Positions 1-8,540 are shown, counted from the stretch's first letter. The stretch is 49,531 nt of DNA from Microbacteriaceae bacterium 3FA27C10 (GCA_005502775.1 SCNI01000029.1:1-49531); one strand, 5' to 3'. Notes: a model not told the origin generated them from the letters alone. Program-made: numbers and translations.

Positions 1-569
1 GTGGCGGCCTCGCCGCAGACGACGGCCACGGCGAAGTCGCGGCCGGCCAGCTCGGTGGCGACGGCGAGCCAGTCGCGGGGGTTGCCGCCGTGGCGGTCGG
101 GGCTCGTGATCACGAGGCCCTGCACGCCAGGGCGCGAGGCCGCGAGCTCGGCGAGCAGGCGAACGCGCACGGCGGCGGGGATGTCGCCCATCCGCTCGCC
201 GGCGAGGCCTTCGGCACCGCATTCGGCCAGCGTCGCGTCGATGTAGGCGCGCGAGGTGGAGCGGCCGGCGTACATCAGCTCCTCCTTGACCACGGCGCGG
301 AGGCTCAGGTCGGCGGCGGGCTCGCTGACGCCGGGGGCGTCGACGAGGGCTACGCGCTCCTGCAGGAGGCCCGGGTCTGCGGCGCCGTCGAGGGTGACGG
401 TGCCGGAGTCGGCGTGCATCCGCCCGCTCAGGATGAGGGCGAGCACCGTGGGCTGGTCGCCCACCTCGGCCTCGGCCAGGGTGACGCTGCCGGTCTCGTA
501 GGCGACCGTGCGCTCGGGCAGCGGGATGCCGTTCGGGCCCTTGCTGACCGAGGTGGCGACGATTCTCAT
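1..569 (-). CDS. Degenerate ABC-type ATPase-like protein (partial, runs off the window start)
   Basis: The gene starts at ATG 567-569 and is open to base 1, so its C-terminus lies outside the window. The first 189 residues follow the order of an ABC ATPase. A segment like the start of the nucleotide-binding fold (GRMHADSGTVTLDG) is followed later by a Walker-B-like strand (GLVITSPDRHGG). There is no GxxGxGK(S/T) P-loop where one belongs: the sequence reads VGDQPTVLALILSGR. The Walker-B glutamate also appears to be absent. The ATG overlaps the TGA of the upstream TetR gene (566-569), so the two are probably translationally coupled. In other actinobacteria TetR genes with such neighbours often sit beside YhgE/Pip-type membrane proteins, but that gene would be outside the window. 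Family placement is inference from spacing and motif remnants. Confidence 0.6.
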   Translation of the reverse strand, partial: MRIVATSVSKGPNGIPLPERTVAYETGSVTLAEAEVGDQPTVLALILSGRMHADSGTVTLDGAADPGLLQERVALVDAPGVSEPAADLSLRAVVKEELMYAGRSTSRAYIDATLAECGAEGLAGERMGDIPAAVRVRLLAELAASRPGVQGLVITSPDRHGGNPRDWLAVATELAGRDFAVAVVCGEAA

Positions 570-1246
570 GCCGGACTGCTTTCTGCGGTGGGGGAGGTGG
601 GGATGACCGGCACGGGTTCGCCGGAGAGCTGTGGATGCGCGGCGAGCACCGCGTCGGCGTCGCGCCACGAGAGCCCGGCGACCGACAGTCCGACCGACAT
701 CACGAGCCGGCGGCCCTCGCCCTCGGTGAGGTCGGCGCGCACGGCTTCGTCGAGCACCGCGATGGCGGCCTCTTCGATGAGCCGGGCGAGCGTCTCGAGC
801 GGCACGTCGGCGCGGAACCAGCCGCCCTCGACCCCGCCTCGGGTGGCGAGGCGCACGGAGGCGCGCACCGGTGCGAGCGCGGCCGCCACCGTCTTCTCGA
901 GCGGGCCGTGCACCGCGAACTGCGCGAGTACGCGCACCTGCTGCACCTCGGTCCACAGGGCGGCGCCGATCAGGGCGAGGTGGATGCGGGGGTCGTCGTG
1001 CTGCACGCCGCCGAGGGCCGCGGAGATGCGGGCGCCGCCCCGGGTGAGCAGCTCGGCGAGCAGCTCGTCGCGCGAGGCGAAGTGCCCGTAGATCGAGCGC
1101 CGCGAGAGCCCGGCCTCGGCGGCGACGGCGTCGAGTGACGCCTCCGCATCGCGCCGGAACACCACGGCGGCCGCCTCGAGAATCGCCTCCCGGTTCTCGA
1201 GCGCGTCCTTCCGCGGGCTTCGCGCAGCACTCAGGGTCGTGGACAT
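566..1246 (-). CDS. TetR-family transcriptional regulator
   Basis: This 226-residue protein has a TetR-type helix-turn-helix near residues 40-62 (SLDAVAAEAGLSRRSIYGHF) and a divergent, mostly helical ligand domain, the usual TetR layout. I chose ATG 1244-1246. The open frame extends further upstream, but that extension would run through a perfect palindrome at 1260-1287 that is best explained as the regulator's own operator. The stop TGA overlaps the start of the next gene by 4 bp, so regulator and downstream ATPase-like gene form one unit. The ligand is unknown. An isochorismatase-like gene is transcribed divergently on the far side of the operator, so one palindrome could control both directions. 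Confidence 0.88.
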   Translation of the reverse strand: MSTTLSAARSPRKDALENREAILEAAAVVFRRDAEASLDAVAAEAGLSRRSIYGHFASRDELLAELLTRGGARISAALGGVQHDDPRIHLALIGAALWTEVQQVRVLAQFAVHGPLEKTVAAALAPVRASVRLATRGGVEGGWFRADVPLETLARLIEEAAIAVLDEAVRADLTEGEGRRLVMSVGLSVAGLSWRDADAVLAAHPQLSGEPVPVIPTSPTAESSPA

Positions 1247-1259
1247 GACCCTCACTCTA

Positions 1260-1287
1260 CTAACTTGCACACAACTGTGCAAGTTAG
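1260..1287. promoter_or_regulatory. 28-bp perfect palindrome, probable TetR operator
   Basis: The arms CTAACTTGCACA and TGTGCAAGTTAG are exact reverse complements of 12 bp, separated by the 4-base spacer CAAC. The site lies 13 bp upstream of the TetR start codon and about 100 bp upstream of the divergent hydrolase gene. Size and placement fit an autoregulatory TetR operator. Binding by this TetR protein is inferred, not shown. Confidence 0.75.
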
Positions 1288-1387
1288 ATCGATCGGCGCT
1301 GGCCGGTGTCGGAGGGGCGGCGTACGCTCGGGGCGATCGATGGCCGTGACGCGCCGCCGGGCGCGCCACCAGACGGAGGAGAGGGCG

Positions 1388-1936
1388 ATGACGACACTCG
1401 AGGGGCGGCCGAACACGGCGCTCGTGGTGATCGACGTGCAGAACGAGGTGGTGGGCGGGGCCTACCGCGCCGACGAGGTGGTGGAGCGCATCGGCGGGCT
1501 AGTCGCCCGCGCCCGCGCCGAGGGGGTGCCGGTGGTGTGGGTGCAGCACTCCGACGAGGGCCTGGTCGCCGGCACGCCCGAGTGGGAGTACGTGGCCGCG
1601 CTCGCGCATCCGGATTCCGAGCCCACGGTGCACAAGCACTACGGCGACGCCTTCGAGGGCACCGAGCTCGAAGAGGTGCTCGCCGGCGCCGGCGTCGGGC
1701 GGCTCGTGGTGGCGGGGGCGGAGACGGATGCGTGCATCCGCTCCACCATCCACGGCGCCTTCGCGCGCGGCTACGACGTGACCCTCGTGGGCGACGCCCA
1801 CACGGCCGGCGACAAGAGTGCGTGGGGCGCGCCGCCGACGCCGGCGGTCATCGCACACACCAATCTCTACTGGAGCTTCCAGTCCGCCCCCGGCCGCACG
1901 GCCGCGGTCACCGACGCGGCCGACGTCACCTTCTAG
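1388..1936 (+). CDS. Isochorismatase-family cysteine hydrolase
   Basis: This 182-residue protein has the compact isochorismatase/nicotinamidase fold. The catalytic triad can be read directly: Asp16 in VVIDVQN, Lys83 in VHKHYGDAF and Cys116 in ETDACIRST. Family members hydrolyse amides, ureas or vinyl ethers, and the substrate cannot be told from sequence. ATG 1388 is preceded by a strong GGAGGAGAG ribosome-binding site at 1375-1383. The longer in-frame upstream extension has no such support. The gene is divergent from tetR across the 1260-1287 palindrome and may be under its control. Its stop codon overlaps the end of the convergent aldo/keto reductase gene by 4 bp. Confidence 0.88.
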   Translation: MTTLEGRPNTALVVIDVQNEVVGGAYRADEVVERIGGLVARARAEGVPVVWVQHSDEGLVAGTPEWEYVAALAHPDSEPTVHKHYGDAFEGTELEEVLAGAGVGRLVVAGAETDACIRSTIHGAFARGYDVTLVGDAHTAGDKSAWGAPPTPAVIAHTNLYWSFQSAPGRTAAVTDAADVTF

Positions 1937-2949
1937 CCGCGGGCGGTGCCGTCGACGGCGTAGGGCTCGATGGCCGCGATCTCCTCGGGGGTCAGCGGCG
2001 CCGCATCCAGGGCCGCCACGTTCTGCTCGAGCTGTGCCAAGCTCGACGCGCCGATCAGAGCGCTCGTCACCTGCGGGTGCCGCAGCACCCAGGTGAGCGC
2101 GAGCTGGGCGAGCGTCTGCCCGCGCGATGCGGCGATGTCGTTGAGCGCCCGGGCGCGTGAGAGGTAGGTGTCCTCGATGCGGTCGGCCGAGAGGAAGTGC
2201 GAGGTCGCCGCGCGCGAGCCCTCGGGCACGGTGCCGTCGAGGTAGCGGTCGGTGAGCAGCCCCTGCTGCAGGGGTGAGAACACGATCGAGCCGGCGCCCA
2301 CCTCGTCGAGCACGGGCAGCAGCCCGTTCTCGATGTGCCGGTTGAACATCGAGTACGAGGGCTGGTGGATGGTGAGCGGGATGCCGTGGGTCGCCAGGAT
2401 GCGCGCGGCCTCGCGGGTGGCCTCGGGGGAGTAGTTCGACACGCCCACGTAGAGCGCCTTGCCGGAGGTCACCGCGGTGGCGAGCGCCCCCATGGTCTCC
2501 TCGAGCGGCGTCTCGGGGTCGAAGCGGTGGGAGTAGAAGATGTCGAAGTAGTCGAAGCCGGTGCGCGCGAGCGACTGGTCGAGCGAGGCGAGCAGGTTCT
2601 TGCGCGAACCCCATTCGCCGTAGGGGCCGGGCCACATGTGGTAGCCGGCCTTCGAGGACACGATGATCTCGTCGCGGTAGGGGCGGAGGTCTTCGGCGAA
2701 CACGCGACCGAAATTCGTCTCGGCCGAGCCGGCGGGCGGGCCGTAGTTGTTCGCGAGGTCGAAGTGCGTGATGCCGAGGTCGAAGGCGCGGCGCAGGATG
2801 CCGCGCTGGGTGTCGAGGGCGCGTTCGTGCCCGAAGTTGTGCCAGAGGCCGAGGGAGAGGGCGGGGAGTTTCAGGCCGCTGCGGCCCGAGCGGTTGTAGG
2901 GCATCCGGTCGTAGCGGGTGGAATCGGCGAGGTAGCTCTCGGCGGTCAT
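1933..2949 (-). CDS. Aldo/keto reductase, YghZ/L-glyceraldehyde-3-phosphate reductase type
   Basis: The protein has 338 residues, close to the usual length of the YghZ group. The N-terminal stretch MPYNRSGRSGLKLP and SLGLWHNFG is characteristic of this group. The AKR catalytic tetrad can be followed as Asp and Tyr in FDLANNYGPP, Lys in VSSKAGYHMW and His in FYSHRFDP. A C-terminal NADPH-binding segment (IGASSLAQLEQN) is present. E. coli YghZ reduces L-glyceraldehyde 3-phosphate and methylglyoxal with NADPH. A similar detoxifying role is likely but inferred. The start at 2947-2949 gives the expected N-terminus. The gene faces away from the GH30 gene, and the intergenic region contains two LacI-type operators nearer to GH30. 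Confidence 0.87.
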   Translation of the reverse strand: MTAESYLADSTRYDRMPYNRSGRSGLKLPALSLGLWHNFGHERALDTQRGILRRAFDLGITHFDLANNYGPPAGSAETNFGRVFAEDLRPYRDEIIVSSKAGYHMWPGPYGEWGSRKNLLASLDQSLARTGFDYFDIFYSHRFDPETPLEETMGALATAVTSGKALYVGVSNYSPEATREAARILATHGIPLTIHQPSYSMFNRHIENGLLPVLDEVGAGSIVFSPLQQGLLTDRYLDGTVPEGSRAATSHFLSADRIEDTYLSRARALNDIAASRGQTLAQLALTWVLRHPQVTSALIGASSLAQLEQNVAALDAAPLTPEEIAAIEPYAVDGTARG

Positions 2950-3038
2950 CGAGGGAGTCCTTCCAGAACGGATGCGCGGGGCGCGACAACGGCGCCCAGA
3001 CGATCATGACACGTCGCGAAGTCGACAGCAGAAGAAAA

Positions 3039-3054
3039 ATGTTTGCGTCACCAT
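3039..3054. promoter_or_regulatory. LacI-type operator copy 1 (upstream of GH30)
   Basis: The sequence ATGTTTGCGTCACCAT matches the reverse complement of the best operator in the window (8525-8540) at 14 of 16 positions, including the central CG. It forms a pair with 3071-3086, 32 bp apart centre to centre. The spacing is nearly the same as the pair in front of the importer operon (34 bp). Confidence 0.7.
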
Positions 3055-3070
3055 TCCCGCTTCTGCCAAC

Positions 3071-3086
3071 ATGTTGACGTAAACAC
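3071..3086. promoter_or_regulatory. LacI-type operator copy 2 (upstream of GH30)
   Basis: The sequence ATGTTGACGTAAACAC differs from the 8525-8540 site only at its last base. The pattern is a near-palindrome with central ACGT, as LacI-family regulators typically bind. It lies about 50 bp before the GH30 start codon, where a bound repressor would block transcription. Confidence 0.8.
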
Positions 3087-3138
3087 TCGCGGTCGGATGA
3101 TTCCGGCTGCTTTCCAATGGAGGAAAGGCACCACCCCC

Positions 3139-6100
3139 ATGACACTGTCGTCACGAGCCCGAACGGGCGCGTTGGCGGGGTTCACAGCGATCGCGATGAG
3201 TGCAGCAGCACTCACCGGCGGCCTCGGCGGATTCACCTCCGCACCGGCCTCCGCCGCGACCGGAACACCCGTCACCATCACCCCCAATCCCGCCTATCAG
3301 AACGACGCCTTCGAGGGCTGGGGCACGAGCCTGGTCTGGTTCGCCAACGCCACCGGCGACTACCCGCCGGCTGTGCGCCAGGAGCTCTTCGACAAGGTCT
3401 TCGGCGAAGACGGGCTGAACCTCAACATCGCCCGCTACAACATCGGCGGTGGCAACGCCTCCGACGTGCCGCCGTACCTGCGTCAGGGCGCGGCGGTCGA
3501 CGGCTGGTGGAACCCCGACCTCGCCGCCACCGACAGCCAGGGCGCCATCACCTCGAACTACGCCGACCGCGACCGCTACGCGGCGGCCTGGCGTGCCGAC
3601 GACCCGGCCTCGTACGACTTCACCGCCGACCAGACCCAGCGCTGGTGGGTGAGCCAGCTGAAGGACAAGATCACCAAGTGGGAGGCCTTCAGCAACTCGC
3701 CGCCCTACTTCATGACCCAGAGCGGCTTCGTCTCGGGCGGCACCAACTCGAGCACCGACCAGCTGAAGACCTCGAGCATCGCCGACTACGTCACCTACCT
3801 CAAGACCGTGGTGCAGTCGGTCGAGGCGCAGGAGGGCATCAGCTTCGACTCGATCGACCCCTTCAACGAACCGAACACCAACTACTGGGGCACCACCATC
3901 GACTCCTCCACCGGCTGGCCCAAGCAGGGCGGTCAGGAGGGCGCCCACATGGGCCCTGCGCTGCAGGACCAGGTGATCAAGGCCCTCTCCGCCGAACTCG
4001 CGAAGGACTCGACCACCACCGACGCCATCATCTCGGCGATGGACGAGACCAACCCCAGCATCTTCGCCACCGACTGGAACGGCTGGTCGGCCGAGGCCAA
4101 GTCCGAGGTGTCGCAGCTCAACGTGCACACCTATGGCACGAGCGGCCGCACCGTCGCGCGCGACATCGCGAAGACCGCGGGCAAAGACCTGTGGATGAGC
4201 GAGATCGAGGGCGACTGGGACGGCTCGGGCGTCAACAACCAGACCAACATCAACAACGGCCTGGGCGTCGCGGCGCGCATCACCGACGACCTGCGTGAAC
4301 TGGAGCCGAGCGCCTGGGTGCTCTGGCAGCCGGTCGAGGACGCCTACAACATGCAGAAGGTCGAGAAGCTCAACTGGGGTTCGGTGCAGATCGACTTCGA
4401 CTGCAACGCCGACGGCAACTCGGTGCGCCGGCTCGCCGACCACGACGCCGACCCCTCGTGCAAGGTGCAGACCAACGCGAAGTACAACACCATCCGCAAC
4501 TTCACGCACTACATCCACCCGGGTGACCACATCATCCCGTCCACCAACACGCAGACCACGACGGCCGTCACGGCCGACGGCACCGGCGTGACCCTGGTGC
4601 ACGCGAACCCCGACTCCACGGCCCGCACCATCACGGTCGACCTGTCGAAGTTCGGAACGATCGCGCCGGGAGCCACCCTGACCCCGATCGTGACCACCGA
4701 GTCGCCCGCCGACGACGTGACGAAGAACGCTCTCGTGCAGGGCGCATCCGTTCGCGTCGACGCGGCCTCGAAGACCGCGGTCGTCACGGTGCCGGCCAAG
4801 TCGGTGTCGACCTTCGTGATCTCGGGCGTGAGCGGCGTCGCCGACACCGCTGCCCCCCTGGTCGACGGCCACAAGTACCAGATCGTCGGATCGCAGAGCG
4901 GCAAGACGCTCACCCCGAACACGGCCGTCGCCACCGGCGCGACCCCGGGCGCGACCATCAACGCCACCACCCTCGGCAACGCGGCGAGCCAGCTCTGGAC
5001 CGTGAAGCAGCTCACCGGCGGCGGCACGAACCACGAGCGCTACGTGCTCACGAGCGCGAACGGCAAGGTCCTCGCCGCCACCTCGGCGGGAGTCGTGCTG
5101 CGCGACCAGACGCCGGAGCAGGCGGCGGCGGATGCGTCGAGCCAGTGGATCCTCACCACCACGAACGGCTCCAGCTGGTCGCTCGTGAACGGCGCGCTGC
5201 CGAAGGCACTCGAGGTGCCCGGACAGGCCACCGCCGAGGGATCGCCGGTCAACGTGTACGACTCGAACAACGGGGCGAACCAGTCCTGGAGCTTCCGCGA
5301 CACCGCCCTCACCGGTTTCGCCCCGGTCTCGGTGAACACCGTCGCGGGCATCGCCCCGACCCTGCCCGGCACCGTCGTGCCGCAGTACCGCAGCGGCGCC
5401 GGCGTCGCCACGGCCGTCACCTGGAACACCGAGGGCATCGACTGGAACCAGGCGGGCACCGTCACGGTGCAGGGCTCGGGAACCGACCTGTTCGGCACCG
5501 CGTTCACGAACGCCACGGCCACCGTCGAGGTGGGCGGCTTCACCACCACCGATCCGGTGTCGGTGACGAGCTACGCCGGGGTGCCCCTGTCGGCGCTCGC
5601 GGCGAGTGCGCCCACCACGGTTCCGGCGCGCATCGGGGCGAGCTCGACGAGCTATCCCGCGGCCGTCACCTGGGACTGGTCGGGCGTGACGGATGCCTCG
5701 TTCGCGTCGACCGGGGTCGTCACCGTGACGGGCTCGGCCGTGTCGAACGACCCGGCTGCGGCGCCGCTCGCGGCGAAGCTGTCGGTCATCCTCACCACCC
5801 CGGTGTCGACGAACATCGCGCCGGATGCCACCACCACGGCCACGGCCACCTCCACCGAGAGCGGCTACCCCGTCGATCGCACCCGCAACCGGGTGATCGA
5901 CGACAAGGGCTGGTCGAACTGGCGCAGCACGAACAAGCCGCTCTCCGACACCCTGAGCTACAACCTCGGCGCGACCAAGGTCGTCGACCACGTGAAGCTG
6001 TACTTCTACAAGGACGGCTCGACGCTCAGCTGGCCCGACGCCCTCTCGGTGGAGTACCAGACGCCGGCCGGCGCGTGGGTGCCGGCCACGGCGACGCCGA

Positions 6101-7305
6101 TCGTGGTGGCGACGCCGTCCGACGGCAAGGCACCCGTCGTCGACGTCGACCTCGGCGGGGTGCAGGCCACGCAGGTGCGCGCGGTGCTGACGGCGAAGGC
6201 GAACACCCACATGGTGGTCTCCGAGGTCGAGGTCTACGCGAAGGCGGCCGGGGTCTCCACGGAGGCGTCGCTCGCGGCGCTGTCGGCCGACGGAGCATCC
6301 GTCCCCGGCTTCGACGCGGCGCAGGGCTCCTACTCGGTGGCCGTGGCGGGATCGCGTCTGCCGGTGGTGGCGGCAGTCGCCGTCGACACCGCAGCGCGCG
6401 TGTCGGTGGTGCAGGCGACGGAGGCGTCGCCCACGGCCACCGTGACCGTGACCGCCGCCGACGGCACGACGGTGAAGGAGTACTCGGTGACGTTCTCGCG
6501 CACCGTGGTGCTCCAGACGCCGACCGTGTCGGGCGTGGCCAAGGCGGGGCAGACGCTCACCGCGGCGGCCGTGACCGACCCGGCGGATGCGCAGCTCGCC
6601 TTCGTCTGGACGCGTGACGGCACCCCGATCGACGGCGCGACGACGGGCAGCTACCTGCTCGGCGCCGCCGACGTGTCGCACTCGGTCGCCGTAACGGTGA
6701 CGGCGTCGGCGCCGTCGGGCGCCGTGGGCTACACGGCCTCGCAGCCGGCCTCGTCGGAGGGCGTCGTCGTGCAGGCCGCGGACGTCGACCCGGGCAACCC
6801 CGGCGGCAACCCCGGCGACCCGGGCGGAAACCCCGGAACGCCGGGCAGCTCGACCTTCGCCTTCACCGACGCCTCGGGCGCCGCGGTGACCGACGGAGCC
6901 ATCGTGAAGCCGGGCCAGACCGTCACGGCGAACATCCGCGAAGCCACCGCGGGCGCCCAGATCGCGTTCGAGTTCCACTCCGACGTGGTGCAGCTCGCGA
7001 GCGGCACCGTGGCCGCCGACGGAAGCCTCGCCCTCTCGGGCGTCGTTCCCGCGGACGCCACCGCGGGCACCCACCACCTCGTGCTCACGATGGGCGGCAC
7101 CGAGCTCGCCTCGGTCGCGGTGGTCGTCGAGGCCGGCGGGGTGACGGCGGTGCCGGTGGCGGATGCCGCGGGCTCCGGTTCGGGCGACGCCGGGTCGCTG
7201 CCGCAGACGGGTGCCGACGGCATCCTGCTGCTGCTCGTGGCCCTCGGCGCTCTCGCGGCGATCGCGGGAGGTGCGGTGGTCATCCGCCGCCGCCGCGTGG
7301 GCTGA
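3139..7305 (+). CDS. Secreted wall-anchored GH30 glycosidase, likely beta-1,6-galactanase, multidomain
   Basis: The 1388-residue protein begins with a signal peptide (cut near residue 39, ASA-AT). Next comes a GH30 (beta/alpha)8 domain with beta-sandwich to about residue 570. The acid/base is probably Glu244 in DPFNEPNTNYW and the nucleophile Glu355 in LWMSEIEGD. Downstream I read a ricin-B-like lectin domain (about 575-720), two bacterial Ig-like (Big_4) domains (731-890), an F5/8-type C domain (893-1034), a cadherin-like sandwich, an Ig-like repeat, a PG-rich linker (1217-1236) and a last beta domain. The end is a sortase signal: LPQTG at 1354-1358, a membrane helix and RRRR. ATG 3139 follows a GGAGGAAAGG site. 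GH30 also contains glucosylceramidases and xylanases. The neighbouring GH51, GH35 and importer favour a beta-1,6-galactan side-chain target, which is inference. Confidence 0.85.
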   Translation: MTLSSRARTGALAGFTAIAMSAAALTGGLGGFTSAPASAATGTPVTITPNPAYQNDAFEGWGTSLVWFANATGDYPPAVRQELFDKVFGEDGLNLNIARYNIGGGNASDVPPYLRQGAAVDGWWNPDLAATDSQGAITSNYADRDRYAAAWRADDPASYDFTADQTQRWWVSQLKDKITKWEAFSNSPPYFMTQSGFVSGGTNSSTDQLKTSSIADYVTYLKTVVQSVEAQEGISFDSIDPFNEPNTNYWGTTIDSSTGWPKQGGQEGAHMGPALQDQVIKALSAELAKDSTTTDAIISAMDETNPSIFATDWNGWSAEAKSEVSQLNVHTYGTSGRTVARDIAKTAGKDLWMSEIEGDWDGSGVNNQTNINNGLGVAARITDDLRELEPSAWVLWQPVEDAYNMQKVEKLNWGSVQIDFDCNADGNSVRRLADHDADPSCKVQTNAKYNTIRNFTHYIHPGDHIIPSTNTQTTTAVTADGTGVTLVHANPDSTARTITVDLSKFGTIAPGATLTPIVTTESPADDVTKNALVQGASVRVDAASKTAVVTVPAKSVSTFVISGVSGVADTAAPLVDGHKYQIVGSQSGKTLTPNTAVATGATPGATINATTLGNAASQLWTVKQLTGGGTNHERYVLTSANGKVLAATSAGVVLRDQTPEQAAADASSQWILTTTNGSSWSLVNGALPKALEVPGQATAEGSPVNVYDSNNGANQSWSFRDTALTGFAPVSVNTVAGIAPTLPGTVVPQYRSGAGVATAVTWNTEGIDWNQAGTVTVQGSGTDLFGTAFTNATATVEVGGFTTTDPVSVTSYAGVPLSALAASAPTTVPARIGASSTSYPAAVTWDWSGVTDASFASTGVVTVTGSAVSNDPAAAPLAAKLSVILTTPVSTNIAPDATTTATATSTESGYPVDRTRNRVIDDKGWSNWRSTNKPLSDTLSYNLGATKVVDHVKLYFYKDGSTLSWPDALSVEYQTPAGAWVPATATPIVVATPSDGKAPVVDVDLGGVQATQVRAVLTAKANTHMVVSEVEVYAKAAGVSTEASLAALSADGASVPGFDAAQGSYSVAVAGSRLPVVAAVAVDTAARVSVVQATEASPTATVTVTAADGTTVKEYSVTFSRTVVLQTPTVSGVAKAGQTLTAAAVTDPADAQLAFVWTRDGTPIDGATTGSYLLGAADVSHSVAVTVTASAPSGAVGYTASQPASSEGVVVQAADVDPGNPGGNPGDPGGNPGTPGSSTFAFTDASGAAVTDGAIVKPGQTVTANIREATAGAQIAFEFHSDVVQLASGTVAADGSLALSGVVPADATAGTHHLVLTMGGTELASVAVVVEAGGVTAVPVADAAGSGSGDAGSLPQTGADGILLLLVALGALAAIAGGAVVIRRRRVG

Positions 7306-7329
7306 CCCCGAACGGCACCCGGAGACGAC

Positions 7330-7367
7330 AAGACCGGGCGGTCCCTCTCGAGGGGCCGCCCGGTCTT
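7330..7367. terminator. Bidirectional rho-independent terminator
   Basis: A 12-bp perfect stem (AAGACCGGGCGG with CCGCCCGGTCTT) encloses a 14-base loop that can pair further (CCCTC/GAGGG). It has A and T ends on both sides. It lies between the convergent GH30 and lacI-type genes and could serve both. Confidence 0.85.
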
Positions 7368-7416
7368 CGCGTGTTCAGCGCCCGTTGCGCCGCCGCACAA
7401 CGCGGCGCGGGCCGGG

Positions 7417-8451
7417 TCAGCGGGGCGCGGGCCCCGTGCTGTCGCGCACGACGAGCTCCGTCGACACCGTGGTGGTGCCGGCGACCCCGCGCTCGCCCGA
7501 GATCTGGGTGAGGAGATTCGCCATGGCCACGCGGCCGACGTCGGCGAAGTTCTGCCGCACGGTGGTCAGTGGCGGCCAGAAGGAGTGCGCCTCCTCCATG
7601 TCGTCGAAGCCCACCACGCTCACCTCGCCCGGTACGTCGCGCCCGAGTTCGTGCAGGGCGCGCAGCACGCCGAGCGCCATCTGGTCGTTCGCGGCGAAGA
7701 TCGCCGTCACGTCGTCGCGGCGCCCGAGTTCCAGCCCGCGCCGGTAGCCCGACTCGGTGGTCCAGTCCCCGTGGAGCACCGGGGGAGGAGTGATGCCGGC
7801 CTCGAGCAGAGTAGCCTGCCACGCCTCGATGCGGTGCACGGCCGAGAACGAGGTCGGGGGGCCGGCGATGTGGAACACCTGGCGGTGCCCGAGCGAGAGC
7901 AGGTACTCGGTGGCCTTGCGGGCGCCCTCGGCCTGGTCGGTGTCGACGACCGGGTAGCCCGAGCCAGAGTTGGAGTCGATGACCACGACGGGCAGCCCCG
8001 GCGGCAGAGTGATGTCCCCCTTGTCGAGCAGCGCGGCCTCGAACACGATGACCACCCCGTCGACCGCCTGGTCGCTGAGCCGGCGGTAGGCCCCGCTCAC
8101 CGCGCCGAGCGTCGGGTCGGGGAGGGGGATGAGCGTCAGTGAGTAGTCGGCCTTGGCCGCCTCGGTGGCGATCGCATCCAGGGTGCGCATGTTGCCCAGG
8201 GTTCCCAGGGTGAACATGATGACGCCGATGGTGTTGAAACGACCGCTCTTGAGCGCCCGGGCGGCCCCGTTGGGCCGGTAGCCGAGCGTCTGCATCGAAT
8301 CGAGCACGCGCTGCCTCGTGGACTCGTCGACGTTGGACAGGCCGTTCGACACGCGGGAGACGGTCTGCGACGACACCCCGGCGTGATGGGCCACATCGGC
8401 CATCGACGGAGGACGTCGTCGTCTCTCATCGGTTTGGAGCGTTTCGCTCAC
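7417..8451 (-). CDS. LacI-family transcriptional repressor of the arabinogalactan-type locus
   Basis: This 344-residue protein has a LacI helix-turn-helix and hinge near residues 17-65 (MADVAHHAGVSSQTVSRVSNG, then ARALKSGR). A periplasmic-binding-like sugar domain follows, ending with the usual VVGFDDMEEAH and TTVRQ motifs. I chose GTG 8449-8451 because a GGGAGAA ribosome-binding site lies just upstream. A longer frame would run through the intergenic operator. Four copies of one near-palindrome sit in the two control regions flanking this gene's targets, and 8491-8506 is also upstream of this gene, so it may regulate itself. The inducer is likely an imported galactose- or arabinose-containing oligosaccharide (inference from neighbours). 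Confidence 0.9.
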   Translation of the reverse strand: MSETLQTDERRRRPPSMADVAHHAGVSSQTVSRVSNGLSNVDESTRQRVLDSMQTLGYRPNGAARALKSGRFNTIGVIMFTLGTLGNMRTLDAIATEAAKADYSLTLIPLPDPTLGAVSGAYRRLSDQAVDGVVIVFEAALLDKGDITLPPGLPVVVIDSNSGSGYPVVDTDQAEGARKATEYLLSLGHRQVFHIAGPPTSFSAVHRIEAWQATLLEAGITPPPVLHGDWTTESGYRRGLELGRRDDVTAIFAANDQMALGVLRALHELGRDVPGEVSVVGFDDMEEAHSFWPPLTTVRQNFADVGRVAMANLLTQISGERGVAGTTTVSTELVVRDSTGPAPR

Positions 8452-8486
8452 AGTTCTCCCTGGAGTGGTCAATGCCGCACGGGCAC

Positions 8487-8514
8487 TTGCATGGTTACGC
8501 CAACATGTTATGCT
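8487..8514 (+). promoter_or_regulatory. Putative sigma70-type promoter for the importer operon
   Basis: TTGCAT (8487-8492) and TATGCT (8509-8514) are separated by 16 bp. A LacI-type operator (8491-8506) fills the spacer and a second (8525-8540) lies just past the expected start site. This arrangement makes the promoter call more credible, but it rests on pattern only. Confidence 0.5.
8491..8506. promoter_or_regulatory. LacI-type operator copy 3 (between lacI-type gene and importer)
   Basis: ATGGTTACGCCAACAT, read on the minus strand as ATGTTGGCGTAACCAT, matches the 8525-8540 site at 14 of 16 positions. It overlaps the spacer of the putative importer promoter and lies 40 bp upstream of the divergent repressor gene. 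Confidence 0.7.
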
Positions 8515-8524
8515 CACTTCGTTC

Positions 8525-8540
8525 ATGTTGACGTAAACAT
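8525..8540. promoter_or_regulatory. LacI-type operator copy 4 (best match)
   Basis: ATGTTGACGTAAACAT is palindromic at seven of its eight base pairs. It lies 33 bp before the first permease start codon, and 34 bp centre to centre from copy 3. It serves as the reference sequence for the other three sites. Confidence 0.82.

Noticed and set aside
3151-7077. Very long open frame on the minus strand opposite the GH30 gene
   Set aside because: The translation is Arg/His/Gly-rich with no recognisable domain and lies antisense to a well-supported multidomain protein. It is a GC-skew shadow.
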